From Prochlorococcus sp. AG-355-J23 (GTDB taxonomy: Bacteria > Cyanobacteriota > Cyanobacteriia > PCC-6307 > Cyanobiaceae), in the NCBI GenBank assembly GCA_003278705.1, contig QCDR01000003.1, positions 1 through 64,000 on the forward strand: a stretch of 64,000 bases of DNA. Direction: 5' to 3'. Positions 1 through 9,422 of this stretch are shown here, piece after piece. The notes beneath the pieces were generated by a model. The model was not told the origin of the DNA. It was given only the letters and a program-made list of their open reading frames with translations, and made no database searches. The position numbers and the translations under genes are program-made. The stretch's first letter is position 1. Every line of letters starts with the position of its first letter.

Positions 1-17
1 CGCAAATTTTTGGTTGA
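1..17 (+). CDS. secE: Preprotein translocase SecE, extreme C-terminus (partial)
   Basis: Frame 3 reads ...Q-I-F-G-stop (TGA at 15-17) directly upstream of nusG; secE-nusG order is typical of bacteria. Only 4 residues are visible. Confidence 0.4.
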
Positions 18-68
18 ATTATCTCCCGAATATCCATTTATAAAGATCTTAATTAAGCTTCCAGAAAA

Positions 69-680
69 ATGAGTAATGAATTAACTACAAACCTTGCTTC
101 TTCAAAAGCAAATACAAGCATCGCAAGATGGTATGCAGTTCAAGTAGCATCAAGCTGTGAAAAAAAAGTAAAAGCGACTCTTGAGCAGAGATCAGTAACT
201 TTAGGTGTTAATAATAGAATTATTGAAATTGAAATTCCCCAAACTCCTGGAATTAAATTAAAAAAAGATGGAAGCAGACAAACTACTGAAGAAAAAGTTT
301 TCCCAGGTTATGTACTCGTAAGAATGATTTTGGATGAAGATACAATGATGGCTGTTAAAAGTACTCCAAATGTAATTAACTTTGTCGGTGCTGAAGATGG
401 TAGAGGCAGCGGAAGATCGCGAGGTCATATCAAACCTCGACCATTATCAAGACAAGAAGTTAATAGAATATTTAAGCGCGCATCAGAGAAAAAAGCTGTA
501 ATCAAGTTAGATATTGAAGAAAAAGATAGAATCATTGTAACTAGCGGTCCATTCAAGGATTTCCAGGGAGAAGTTATAGAAGTTTCCGGAGAAAGAAATA
601 AATTAAAAGCATTACTTTCAATATTTGGGCGCGAGACTCCTGTAGAATTAGAATTCTCCCAAATCAATAAACAAAATTAA
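69..680 (+). CDS. nusG: Transcription termination/antitermination protein NusG
   Basis: WYAVQVASSCEKKV, VFPGYVLVRM and KOW motif (VTSGPFKDFQGEV); upstream of rplK-rplA. Confidence 0.97.
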   Translation: MSNELTTNLASSKANTSIARWYAVQVASSCEKKVKATLEQRSVTLGVNNRIIEIEIPQTPGIKLKKDGSRQTTEEKVFPGYVLVRMILDEDTMMAVKSTPNVINFVGAEDGRGSGRSRGHIKPRPLSRQEVNRIFKRASEKKAVIKLDIEEKDRIIVTSGPFKDFQGEVIEVSGERNKLKALLSIFGRETPVELEFSQINKQN

Positions 681-747
681 TTTCTAATTGTTCTTGTTTA
701 TCGAGTAAAATTATGATTTTCTACTCCAGCTTAAATTCTCTAATCTA

Positions 748-1173
748 ATGGCAAAAAAAATTGTTGCAGTTATCAAGCTTGCTCTACAAGCAGGCAAAGC
801 AAATCCTGCTCCTCCTGTAGGGCCAGCTTTAGGACAACATGGTGTCAATATCATGGCATTTTGCAAAGAATACAACGCAAGGACACAAGATAAAGCAGGT
901 TTTGTAATTCCAGTCGAGATTTCTGTTTTTGAAGATAGAAGCTTTACTTTTATCACAAAAACACCTCCTGCTTCCGTCTTAATAACAAAAGCAGCTGATA
1001 TAGAGAAAGGTTCAGGTGAATCCGCAAAAGGATCTGTTGGGAATATAAGTAAAGCTCAATTAGAAGAAATAGCCAAAACTAAGCTTCCTGATCTAAACTG
1101 TTCTAGTATTGAATCAGCAATGAAAGTAATTGAGGGTACTGCTCGTAATATGGGCGTCTCTATCACTGATTGA
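748..1173 (+). CDS. rplK: 50S ribosomal protein L11
   Basis: [35 protein letters not shown] signature. Confidence 0.99.
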   Translation: MAKKIVAVIKLALQAGKANPAPPVGPALGQHGVNIMAFCKEYNARTQDKAGFVIPVEISVFEDRSFTFITKTPPASVLITKAADIEKGSGESAKGSVGNISKAQLEEIAKTKLPDLNCSSIESAMKVIEGTARNMGVSITD

Positions 1174-1200
1174 ATTCAATACACAATTTCTCACTATTTA

Positions 1201-1230
1201 GGGGAGGTTAGTTAATAACCGTTTGCACCC
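1201..1230 (+). promoter_or_regulatory. Small hairpin in the rplK-rplA intergenic region (possible L1 autoregulatory element)
   Basis: GGTTA(1206-1210)-GTTAA-TAACC(1216-1220), flanked by GGGG (1201-1204) and CCC (1228-1230), just before rplA. Confidence 0.35.
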
Positions 1231-1239
1231 AATATTATT

Positions 1240-1947
1240 ATGAAAAAACTATCTAAAAGAATGGCGGCTCTATCAACAAAGATAGAAGATCGCATTTACG
1301 CACCACTTGAAGCTCTTAGCATTATCAAGGAAAATGCTAATGCAAAATTTGATGAAACCATTGAAGCACATATACGTCTAGGTATTGATCCAAAATATAC
1401 TGATCAACAATTAAGGACCACTGTTGCATTACCACATGGTACTGGCCAAAGCATCAAAATTGCAGTAATTACAAGCGGTGAGAATGTATCGAAAGCTAAA
1501 GCTGCTGGTGCAGATTTATTTGGCGAAGAAGATCTTGTAGAAAGCATCAACAAAGGAAATATGGAGTTTGATCTACTTATAGCAACTCCAGATATGATGC
1601 CAAAGGTTGCTAAATTAGGAAGAGTTTTAGGACCAAGAGGTTTAATGCCTAATCCTAAAGCTGGTACAGTAACTAATGATATTGCTAATGCAATAAAAGA
1701 ATTCAAAGCTGGTAAGCTCGAATTTAGAGCAGATAAGGCTGGAATCGTTCATGTCCGCTTTGGAAAAGCAAGTTTCACAAAAGAAGCTCTATTTGACAAC
1801 TTAAAAACCTTACAAGAATCAATTGATAAAAATAAACCAAGTGGAGCTAAAGGAAAGTATTGGAAAACTTTCTATGTAACTTCAACAATGGGGCCTTCAG
1901 TTCAATTAGACATAAATGCCGTACAAGATTACCAACCTGAAGGTTAA
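1240..1947 (+). CDS. rplA: 50S ribosomal protein L1
   Basis: [20 protein letters not shown] signature. Confidence 0.99.
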   Translation: MKKLSKRMAALSTKIEDRIYAPLEALSIIKENANAKFDETIEAHIRLGIDPKYTDQQLRTTVALPHGTGQSIKIAVITSGENVSKAKAAGADLFGEEDLVESINKGNMEFDLLIATPDMMPKVAKLGRVLGPRGLMPNPKAGTVTNDIANAIKEFKAGKLEFRADKAGIVHVRFGKASFTKEALFDNLKTLQESIDKNKPSGAKGKYWKTFYVTSTMGPSVQLDINAVQDYQPEG

Positions 1948-2137
1948 CGCTTTGTAGTATAATTTAAATTGCAATAATACGGCCAAAGAAAGTAGGTTGA
2001 TTTAGTTTTTCTAAATTTTTAATTCCTACCGAGGACTCGTCTTAAATTATTTCTTTTTGGATCTAATAAAAGCGGCCTCTTTAAAAGAACTTTGCCGCAT
2101 TTCCTGCTCTCCCTAAATTACGATCCAAAAAACATCA
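1948..2137 (+). promoter_or_regulatory. Ribosomal protein L10 (rplJL) leader
   Basis: 190-nt rplA-rplJ gap with nested inverted repeats: GTAGG(1992-1996)/CCTAC(2025-2029) enclosing TTTAG-TTTTT-CTAAA(2001-2015); GCGGC(2072-2076)/GCCGC(2094-2098); long-range TTTTTGGATC(2054-2063)/GATCCAAAAA(2122-2131). Confidence 0.8.
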
Positions 2138-2665
2138 ATGGGCCGAACACTAGAGAATAAGCAAAAAATCGTTACTGAGATTAAATCTCTTTTAGACGAC
2201 TCGGAAATGGCTGTAGTTCTTGACTATAAAGGTTTAACTATCAAAGAGATGTCAGATTTGCGATCTAGATTGCAAACAACTAACGGCATCTGCAAAGTTA
2301 CTAAAAATTCATTAATGCGCAAAGCTATTGATGGAGATAGTAATTGGAACGATCTTGAATCTTTACTAACCGGAACAAATGCTTTTGTGTTAATTAAAGA
2401 AGATGTTGGTGGTGCTGTAAAAGCAATCCAATCTTTTCAAAAAGACACCAAAAAATCCGAGACCAAAGGAGCTTTATTTGAAGGCAGACTTCTTAGCGAT
2501 TCTGAAATAAAAGAAATTGCAAGTCTTCCATCTAAAGAAGTATTGATGGCAAAAATTGCTAGCGCTCTAAATGGCATAGCAACAAAAATTGCGATCTCTA
2601 TCAATGAAGTGCCTTCTGGACTTGCTAGATCACTTAAACAACATTCTGAAAAATCAGAATCTTAA
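2138..2665 (+). CDS. rplJ: 50S ribosomal protein L10
   Basis: [19 protein letters not shown]...[10 protein letters not shown]10 family; upstream of rplL. Confidence 0.98.
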   Translation: MGRTLENKQKIVTEIKSLLDDSEMAVVLDYKGLTIKEMSDLRSRLQTTNGICKVTKNSLMRKAIDGDSNWNDLESLLTGTNAFVLIKEDVGGAVKAIQSFQKDTKKSETKGALFEGRLLSDSEIKEIASLPSKEVLMAKIASALNGIATKIAISINEVPSGLARSLKQHSEKSES

Positions 2666-2693
2666 ATCAAAAACCTAATTAACTTTTAAGAAA

Positions 2694-3089
2694 ATGTCCG
2701 CAAAAACTGAAGAAATTCTTGAATCATTAAAATCTTTATCACTTTTAGAAGCATCTGAGCTTGTAAAGCAAATTGAAGAGGCTTTTGGTGTATCTGCTGC
2801 AGCTTCTGCAGGTGTAGTAATGGCAGCTCCAGGAGCAGCTGGCGGTGACGCAGATGGTGGCGCTGCTGAAGAAAAAACTGAATTTGATGTAGTTCTCGAA
2901 AGCTTTGATGCAGCTGCAAAAATCAAAGTACTTAAGGTTGTAAGAAATGCAACTGGTCTAGGTCTTGGCGATGCAAAAGCACTTGTTGAATCTGCACCAA
3001 AAACAGTAAAAGAAGGAATTGCCAAAGCAGATGCTGAATCTTTAAAGAAAGAGATTGAAGAAGCTGGCGGTAAAGTTACACTTAAGTAA
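2694..3089 (+). CDS. rplL: 50S ribosomal protein L7/L12
   Basis: [45 protein letters not shown]-terminal domain and Ala/Gly hinge. Confidence 0.99.
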
Positions 3090-3103
3090 GAGTACATTTT
3101 TTC

Positions 3104-3128
3104 AAGCCGATAACCTTAAAATCGGCTT
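3104..3128. other. Perfect 8-bp hairpin between rplL and rnhA
   Basis: AAGCCGAT(3104-3111)-9 nt-ATCGGCTT(3121-3128), ending 8 nt before the rnhA ATG; no downstream U-tract on either strand. Confidence 0.6.
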
Positions 3129-3136
3129 CAAAAATT

Positions 3137-3856
3137 ATGAATAGTGATAGTTTTGCGATTGAAGCCGCAACAGATGGAGCCTGCAGTGGTAACCCAGGCC
3201 CAGGTGGTTGGGGCGGTTTAATAATTTTTGACGATAACAGCGAATTAGAAATAGGAGGTTCCGAGCAAAATACTACTAATAATAGAATGGAACTCACAGC
3301 GGCTATAAAAACTCTTGAGAAATTAAAAACCTACAAATTAAAAGAGAACTTTAAACTAAGAACTGATAGTAAATATGTCATAGAGGGTTATACAAAATGG
3401 ATTATTAATTGGAAAAAAAATGGATGGAAAACAAGTTCAGGAAAACCAGTTCAAAATCTTGATCTATGGCAAAAAATTGATCAATTAAGAATTAATGGCC
3501 TAATAATGGAATATGTTAAAGGTCATAGCGGGGATAAACAAAATGATAGGGTTGATAAAATTGCAACTAATTACAGCAAAGGTATATCTATAGAAGGGAA
3601 CTTAAAAAAAGTAGAATCCTCAGTTGATTTTTTTGAAAAAAATGCACCTGCAGAAATTCAGGAATTATTTTCCCGCAATGAATTAATTCAAAAATTTGCA
3701 GAAAAAAAGTACCTGTTAAGTTCACCTGAACTAGACACCTTATTAGGTGATGAAAACCACTTAAAGATAAAACAATATTCACTTTTTGAATGGCGTAATT
3801 GGAGATTGATTCCTAAAGATAAAAAATATTGGATAATAGAAAAAAAAGAAGCCTAA
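3137..3856 (+). CDS. rnhA: Ribonuclease HI with C-terminal extension
   Basis: [61 protein letters not shown]: all RNase HI active-site blocks within about 145 aa, followed by a non-RNase H tail. Confidence 0.95.
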   Translation: MNSDSFAIEAATDGACSGNPGPGGWGGLIIFDDNSELEIGGSEQNTTNNRMELTAAIKTLEKLKTYKLKENFKLRTDSKYVIEGYTKWIINWKKNGWKTSSGKPVQNLDLWQKIDQLRINGLIMEYVKGHSGDKQNDRVDKIATNYSKGISIEGNLKKVESSVDFFEKNAPAEIQELFSRNELIQKFAEKKYLLSSPELDTLLGDENHLKIKQYSLFEWRNWRLIPKDKKYWIIEKKEA

Positions 3857-3862
3857 TTTTTT

Positions 3863-5038
3863 ATGAATGAACATAAGGGGGGATTTAAAAATCTTTATAA
3901 AAACTTGATTACCCCTGTATTAAAAAAAGACTCTGGAATTGATGCAGAATACTTAACAAATTTATCTCTTAGTCTCCTATCATTCAGTTCAAGAAAATAT
4001 AATTGGCCTATAGTATCTTCTATCTTAAAAAATCTAAATCAAGAATTTTCTGTAGTTGATAAAAGGTTAACTCAGAACATATGTGGAATAAATTTTTGTA
4101 ATCCAGTTGGTTTAGCTGCGGGTTTTGACAAAAATGGAAATGCCGCAAATATATGGAAAGATTTTGGTTTTGGATTTGCTGAGCTTGGTACAGTAACTAA
4201 ATTTGCTCAGAATGGAAATCCCAAGCCAAGGTTATTTAGATTAGCAGAAGAAGAAGCAGCATTAAATAGAATGGGTTTCAATAATAATGGTGCTGAAAAT
4301 CTAGTTAAAAACTTTGTCGAACAAGGTATTGAGTTAAAAAAAAACAGGGAGAATATTTGTTTAGGGATAAATTTCGGGAAGTCGAAAATTACAGGTTTAT
4401 CTCAAGCAAAAGATGATTATTTAACTTCTCTAAAATTATTAATTCCATATTGTGATTACGCAGCAATAAACGTTAGTTCTCCTAATACTGAAGGGCTAAG
4501 AAAATTACAAGATCCAATTCTTCTAAAAGAACTTCTTAGAGAAATTCAAAACTTACCTAATTGTCCACCATTATTTGTAAAAATTGCACCAGATTTAGGC
4601 CTTAAAGATATTGAAGATATTTGCCAATTAATAATCGAGGAAAACATCGATGGAATAATTGCTACAAACACCAGCATTGATAGATTAGGTCTTGAAAATA
4701 GAAAGATCAGGCAAACTGGATTATTACTCTCTCAAGAGAATGGAGGATTAAGTGGAAGGCCTCTCCAAAAAAAAGCAAATCAAATAATAAAATATATTCA
4801 TAATATTGATAAAAAGATTATTTTAATTGGCGTTGGTGGAATAGATAGTCCTGAGTCAGCTTGGGAAAGAATTTGTTCTGGAGCATCATTAATTCAACTT
4901 TATACAGGATGGATATATAAGGGTCCACAATTAGTACCAGATATACTTGAGGGAATTATAAAGCAACTTAATAACCATCAATTATCTAGTATAAAAGATG
5001 CAGTTGGATCAGATTTAAAATGGGTTGAAAAAAATTAG
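3863..5038 (+). CDS. pyrD: Dihydroorotate dehydrogenase (quinone)
   Basis: NPVGLAAGFDKNG, AINVSSPNTEGLR, IATNTS, GVGGIDSPESAWERICSGASLIQLYTG. Confidence 0.97.
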   Translation: MNEHKGGFKNLYKNLITPVLKKDSGIDAEYLTNLSLSLLSFSSRKYNWPIVSSILKNLNQEFSVVDKRLTQNICGINFCNPVGLAAGFDKNGNAANIWKDFGFGFAELGTVTKFAQNGNPKPRLFRLAEEEAALNRMGFNNNGAENLVKNFVEQGIELKKNRENICLGINFGKSKITGLSQAKDDYLTSLKLLIPYCDYAAINVSSPNTEGLRKLQDPILLKELLREIQNLPNCPPLFVKIAPDLGLKDIEDICQLIIEENIDGIIATNTSIDRLGLENRKIRQTGLLLSQENGGLSGRPLQKKANQIIKYIHNIDKKIILIGVGGIDSPESAWERICSGASLIQLYTGWIYKGPQLVPDILEGIIKQLNNHQLSSIKDAVGSDLKWVEKN

Positions 5039-5041
5039 AGA

Positions 5042-6163
5042 ATGAATAATGAATCTCATGATTACTCAACGTTAGGCATGCAAGGATCAAACTTGAAGCA
5101 CGGTGGAAATGTATATGCAACTGCGAAAAAATTAAATTTATTACCCTCCGCAATTATTGATGCAAGTGCATCATTAGTACCCTTTGATCCCCCTCAAATA
5201 CTAATAGATTCAATAAATAAGGAAATTAAGAATCTTGGCTTTAGATATTACCCAGAAAGAAACTTGAATGATCTAAAAGAAATAATCGGCAAATTTCATG
5301 GGATAAATCCAGATAATATATTGCCTGGAAATGGAGCTTCTGAATTAATAACCTGGGCAGGTTATGAAGCATCCAAATTCGGAATAAGTTGTATTCCTTC
5401 TCCATCATTTGTTGATTATGAAAGATCTTTAAATTGTTGGAATAGCAATTTTATACATTGCGAATTACCAAAAAACTGGAATGATATTTTTCCTCAATCA
5501 TTTCCGCTTCATCCAAAAGGTGATGTTATTTGGATAACAAATCCACATAACCCTACCGGCCAATTATGGGATAAGAATTCATTAGAGGAAGTTGTGAAAA
5601 AATATAAATTAGTTATTTGCGATGAAGCTTTCTTATCGATAACACCTAATGGAGACAAAGAATCTTTAATACCATTAACCAAAAGATTTGATAATTTATT
5701 AGTCTTGAGAAGCTTGACTAAAATCTTCAATATTCCTGGTCTTAGATTAGGTTACGTTATTGGCTCATCGAAAAAACTTAAACAATGGGAAATAAATAGA
5801 GATCCTTGGCCTTTAAATTCATTTTCTATTAAAGCCGGAATTGATCTACTTAGTAATAAGAAATTCTATGAACAGTGGACAAAACAGATTCACAGCTGGA
5901 TAAATATTGAAAAAAAGAGAGTATTTGAAAAATTATTAAAAATAGAAAACCTTAAAATTCATAACTCTTCAACCAACTTTTTTTTAATAGAAAGTGAAAC
6001 ATCCTTGTCGCCAAATATAAAATACTTAGAAAATAAGGGAATATTGCTTAGAGAATGCAATTCATTTAGATTTCTTGACGAAAAGTGGGCAAGAATAAGT
6101 CTGCAGAATAGAAAAAATAACACTCTTTTATGTGAAGAAATTCAGAATTCCTTTAAAAAATAA
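5042..6163 (+). CDS. PLP-dependent class I/II aminotransferase, CobC/CobD-like (threonine-phosphate decarboxylase-like)
   Basis: HGGNVYATAKKLNL..IDASASLVPFDPP, NPHNPTGQLW, SLTKIFNIPGLRLGYVIG. Confidence 0.75.
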   Translation: MNNESHDYSTLGMQGSNLKHGGNVYATAKKLNLLPSAIIDASASLVPFDPPQILIDSINKEIKNLGFRYYPERNLNDLKEIIGKFHGINPDNILPGNGASELITWAGYEASKFGISCIPSPSFVDYERSLNCWNSNFIHCELPKNWNDIFPQSFPLHPKGDVIWITNPHNPTGQLWDKNSLEEVVKKYKLVICDEAFLSITPNGDKESLIPLTKRFDNLLVLRSLTKIFNIPGLRLGYVIGSSKKLKQWEINRDPWPLNSFSIKAGIDLLSNKKFYEQWTKQIHSWINIEKKRVFEKLLKIENLKIHNSSTNFFLIESETSLSPNIKYLENKGILLRECNSFRFLDEKWARISLQNRKNNTLLCEEIQNSFKK

Positions 6164-7233
6164 TTAATATACTTTTTAATCTCATTTTTAGATTTAATTT
6201 TATTATTATTTTCCATATTCTTTTTCATGAGATCTAATATTTCATAATGATTTTTTCCTTTTTTTGATTTTATTTTAAAAATTCTTTCTAGAGTTTCTTC
6301 AAAAACTTCTTTGGACATTTTATTCTGATTTATTAAAACTGAGCCTCCACTTGCAGTAAGAATCATGGCATTTTTCTCCTGATGATTATTTTTAGAATCT
6401 GGATATGGAATTAAAATTGAAGGTTTTTCAGCCTCCATTAATTCATTAATTGTGCCTGCACCAGATCTCGATATAACAAGATCACAGTTTTGAATTAAAC
6501 CTGCTATTTCATTGGTAAATTTCTTTTGAATATAATTTTTGGAGTTTTTTACATGAAAAGGTTTTAGATTAGATTCGCCAACAATGTGAACTATCCGAAA
6601 TTGTTTTTTTATTAAAAATTCTAGAGAGTCATAAAGAATTTGATTTATAGCTTTTGCTCCTTGACTACCTCCCATAACAATCAAAAGAGGTCCATTTCCT
6701 TTGGGAACCCATTCTGGCAAAAAATTAAATTTATAGAATTGCTCTCTTAAAGGTGTTCCAGTGAAAATAGTTTTACAATTTTTTAAATAAGAATTTGTTT
6801 CTTTAAATCCTAAAAGAACATAGTTACATAAAAAACCAAAATATTTCGTGACCATTCCTGGAATTACATTTGATTCATGAATAATGATAGGTATCCTTAG
6901 AAGTTTTGAAGCAACAATAGTAGGTGCTGATATATAACCGCCAGTCGCAAAAACTAAGTTAATTTTTTTTTCTTTTAAGATCCTAATTATTTGAAAAGTT
7001 GACATTAAAATTTCTATATATTGATAAAACAAAAAAATATTTTTTCTTGGTGTCTTTATATTCAAAGTCCTCAAATTATATTTTTCGGGAATAAAATTTG
7101 CATCAAGTCTTTGACTAACACCCAACCAATGAATATTCCATTCATCTTCCACCTCTTTAGAAACTGCTAAGGCTGGAAAAATATGCCCCCCTGTCCCACT
7201 TGCTGCAACTAATAAATTATTTTTTTTAGACAT
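6142..7233 (-). CDS. murG: UDP-N-acetylglucosamine transferase MurG
   Basis: LLVAASGTGGHIFPALAVS, HESNVIPGMVTKYF, MGGSQGAKAIN, SRSGAGTINELMEAEKPSILIPYP. Confidence 0.97.
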   Translation of the reverse strand: MSKKNNLLVAASGTGGHIFPALAVSKEVEDEWNIHWLGVSQRLDANFIPEKYNLRTLNIKTPRKNIFLFYQYIEILMSTFQIIRILKEKKINLVFATGGYISAPTIVASKLLRIPIIIHESNVIPGMVTKYFGFLCNYVLLGFKETNSYLKNCKTIFTGTPLREQFYKFNFLPEWVPKGNGPLLIVMGGSQGAKAINQILYDSLEFLIKKQFRIVHIVGESNLKPFHVKNSKNYIQKKFTNEIAGLIQNCDLVISRSGAGTINELMEAEKPSILIPYPDSKNNHQEKNAMILTASGGSVLINQNKMSKEVFEETLERIFKIKSKKGKNHYEILDLMKKNMENNNKIKSKNEIKKYINYFLKEF

Positions 7234-7264
7234 AAAAACCTAAAATAGTAGAATAAAATAACCA

Positions 7265-7999
7265 ATGATTAATATGTTTAATTTAAACTTATTCAAAAAT
7301 ATAGGATTTCTTCTCTACTTATTTGTTTATCTTATTTTTCCTCATTCAGCAATAACTCAAACTTTGAAAGTTGATTTTATAAGAAATCTAGAAAACTCCT
7401 TAAATAAAAAAGATTTAGAATTCATTAGAAAAAATTTTAGAAATGAAGAAAGCCAAAATATCCCAAAACAATTTTCAAAGATTATTAATGATTTCCCTAA
7501 CAGCAAATGGAATATCAAAAGATTAAAATCTAATATTCCAGATGAAGATATTTTGCGAATAAAAGTTTTTGGGGAAAAAATAGTTAATGGAGAAATATAT
7601 ATACTCGAATCCAAATTTGATTATTTATTTTCAATCGTAAATGGGAAAATAGATGAAGGGATTATCAAAAATTTATTCACAATAATAAGAAATGATAATA
7701 AAAAAATAGATATTAGTTTTAATATTCCTGATAGAGTTCTTACTGGTTCAAAATACGATATCGATATAATTCTAAATAAGCCTCTTGAAGAAGTTATTAT
7801 TGCTGGAGCTATAAAACCTCATCAAGTTAATTCATTGTTTGAACAAGAAATATTATTGGAGCCATTGGCGTCAGGAGGGATTTTTAAAATAACAAGAGCC
7901 CCTTCAAAACCAGGGATACAAATTTGGTCAGGAATCATAGCTCATCCTGAAGGAATGATTACCTTCACAAAGAGCATAGATATTGTTGATAAGATATAG
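7265..7999 (+). CDS. Hypothetical secreted/periplasmic protein
   Basis: 244-aa ORF with N-terminal hydrophobic signal-like segment (FLLYLFVYLIFPHSAITQ); no family recognised. Confidence 0.8.
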   Translation: MINMFNLNLFKNIGFLLYLFVYLIFPHSAITQTLKVDFIRNLENSLNKKDLEFIRKNFRNEESQNIPKQFSKIINDFPNSKWNIKRLKSNIPDEDILRIKVFGEKIVNGEIYILESKFDYLFSIVNGKIDEGIIKNLFTIIRNDNKKIDISFNIPDRVLTGSKYDIDIILNKPLEEVIIAGAIKPHQVNSLFEQEILLEPLASGGIFKITRAPSKPGIQIWSGIIAHPEGMITFTKSIDIVDKI

Positions 8000-8000
8000 C

Positions 8001-9209
8001 CTAAGCGTCGTTTAAAGCAGCCACACCTGGTAAAGTTTTACCTTCTAAAAGTTCCAAACTAGCCCCGCCTCCAGTAGATATATGAGACATTTTCTCAGCT
8101 AATCCTGCTTTTTCAACTGCTGCAACTGAATCTCCACCACCAATTATTGTACAAACTTCAGAAAAAGCACTTAAGTCCGCAAGAGTCGTAGCTATTGCAT
8201 TTGTACCGTCTGCAAATTTATCAAATTCAAAAACTCCCATTGGACCGTTCCAAATAATTGTCTTACATTCTGCAAGAGCATTCTGAAAAACTTTAATGGA
8301 ATCTGGACCTATATCTAGACCCATCCAATCCCCACTAATTGCATCAATTTGAGATATTTTACTATTGGCGTCAGGAGAAAATTCATCAGCCAAAACAACA
8401 TCAGTGGGTAATAGCAATTCTACTCCTTTTGCTTTTGCTTTTGCTTCTAAATCTTTAGCAAGCTCGAGTTTATCTTCTTCTACAAGGCTCTTTCCGACAT
8501 CTAAACCTCTAGCTTTATAAAAAGTGAAAATCATACCTCCACCAATCATGATTTTGTCACACTTATCTAGTAAAGAATCAAGCACTCCTATTTTGCTACT
8601 AACCTTTGATCCTCCAACTATTGCTGCCAATGGACGATTTGGGGAATCTACAGCTCCTTGTAGGTATTTCAATTCTTTTTCTAAAAGGAATCCTGCTACT
8701 GAAGGACTTAAATAATTTGTAACACCCTGAGTTGAAGCATGCGCTCTATGAGCAGCACCGAAAGCATCATTTACATACATATCTGCATGTGATGCTAATT
8801 TTTTAGCAAAATCCAGGTCGTTCTTTTCCTCTTCACCAAAAAAACGAACATTTTCAAGTAAAAGAACATCTCCATTAGATAAGCTATTTGATTGTGCATC
8901 TGCTTCATCACCAACACAACTGTTAGTAAGAGCAACATTTTGCCCCAACAATTCACTTAATCTTGCTGCTACTGGAGTTAATCTCATTTTTTCATTTACC
9001 TGACCCTTTGGTCTACCAAAATGAGCCGCTAAAATAACTTTTGCGGAATGATTAATAAGATATTCAATAGTTGGGATCGCTGCACGAATACGCGTATCGT
9101 CGGTTATTTGACCGTCTTCATTTAATGGAACATTAAAATCTACTCTTACAAGAACTTTTTTTCCTTCTAAATGTGTCTTATCAAGACTGGAAAGAGATAA
9201 TTTTGACAT
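8001..9209 (-). CDS. pgk: Phosphoglycerate kinase
   Basis: [57 protein letters not shown]. Confidence 0.99.
   Translation of the reverse strand: MSKLSLSSLDKTHLEGKKVLVRVDFNVPLNEDGQITDDTRIRAAIPTIEYLINHSAKVILAAHFGRPKGQVNEKMRLTPVAARLSELLGQNVALTNSCVGDEADAQSNSLSNGDVLLLENVRFFGEEEKNDLDFAKKLASHADMYVNDAFGAAHRAHASTQGVTNYLSPSVAGFLLEKELKYLQGAVDSPNRPLAAIVGGSKVSSKIGVLDSLLDKCDKIMIGGGMIFTFYKARGLDVGKSLVEEDKLELAKDLEAKAKAKGVELLLPTDVVLADEFSPDANSKISQIDAISGDWMGLDIGPDSIKVFQNALAECKTIIWNGPMGVFEFDKFADGTNAIATTLADLSAFSEVCTIIGGGDSVAAVEKAGLAEKMSHISTGGGASLELLEGKTLPGVAALNDA
8426..8443. repeat. 3x tandem hexanucleotide CTTTTG inside pgk
   Basis: CTTTTG CTTTTG CTTTTG then partial CTT; encodes the AKAKAK run of Pgk on the minus strand. 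Confidence 0.9.
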
Positions 9210-9422
9210 TAAACAAGCTATATTTATAATCTCAAGACCCTAACGTTAATTTGGGCTTATTGGGTTAAAAAGTAGTTACTGTTACCTATGCCTTAATAAA
9301 TTTTAAAAATTAACGATTATAAAATTTTTTTAGTCATTAAATTTATACTAAACTTTAGAAGTAAATACTTTTGAAACTTATAAAAACTTAAAGGAATACA
9401 AAATTTTATTTGATTTATTGAA

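Noticed and set aside
2675-3097. 140-aa minus-strand ORF (and 77-aa 2686-2919) antisense to rplL
   Set aside because: Lies entirely over rplL. Low-complexity Ser/Ala- or Leu/Gln-rich translation is the expected shadow of Ala/Glu-rich L7/L12 codons.
8426-8443. CTTTTG x3 tandem repeat as a possible phase-variable locus
   Set aside because: In-frame hexanucleotide inside conserved pgk encoding AKAKAK; too few copies and no regulatory context.
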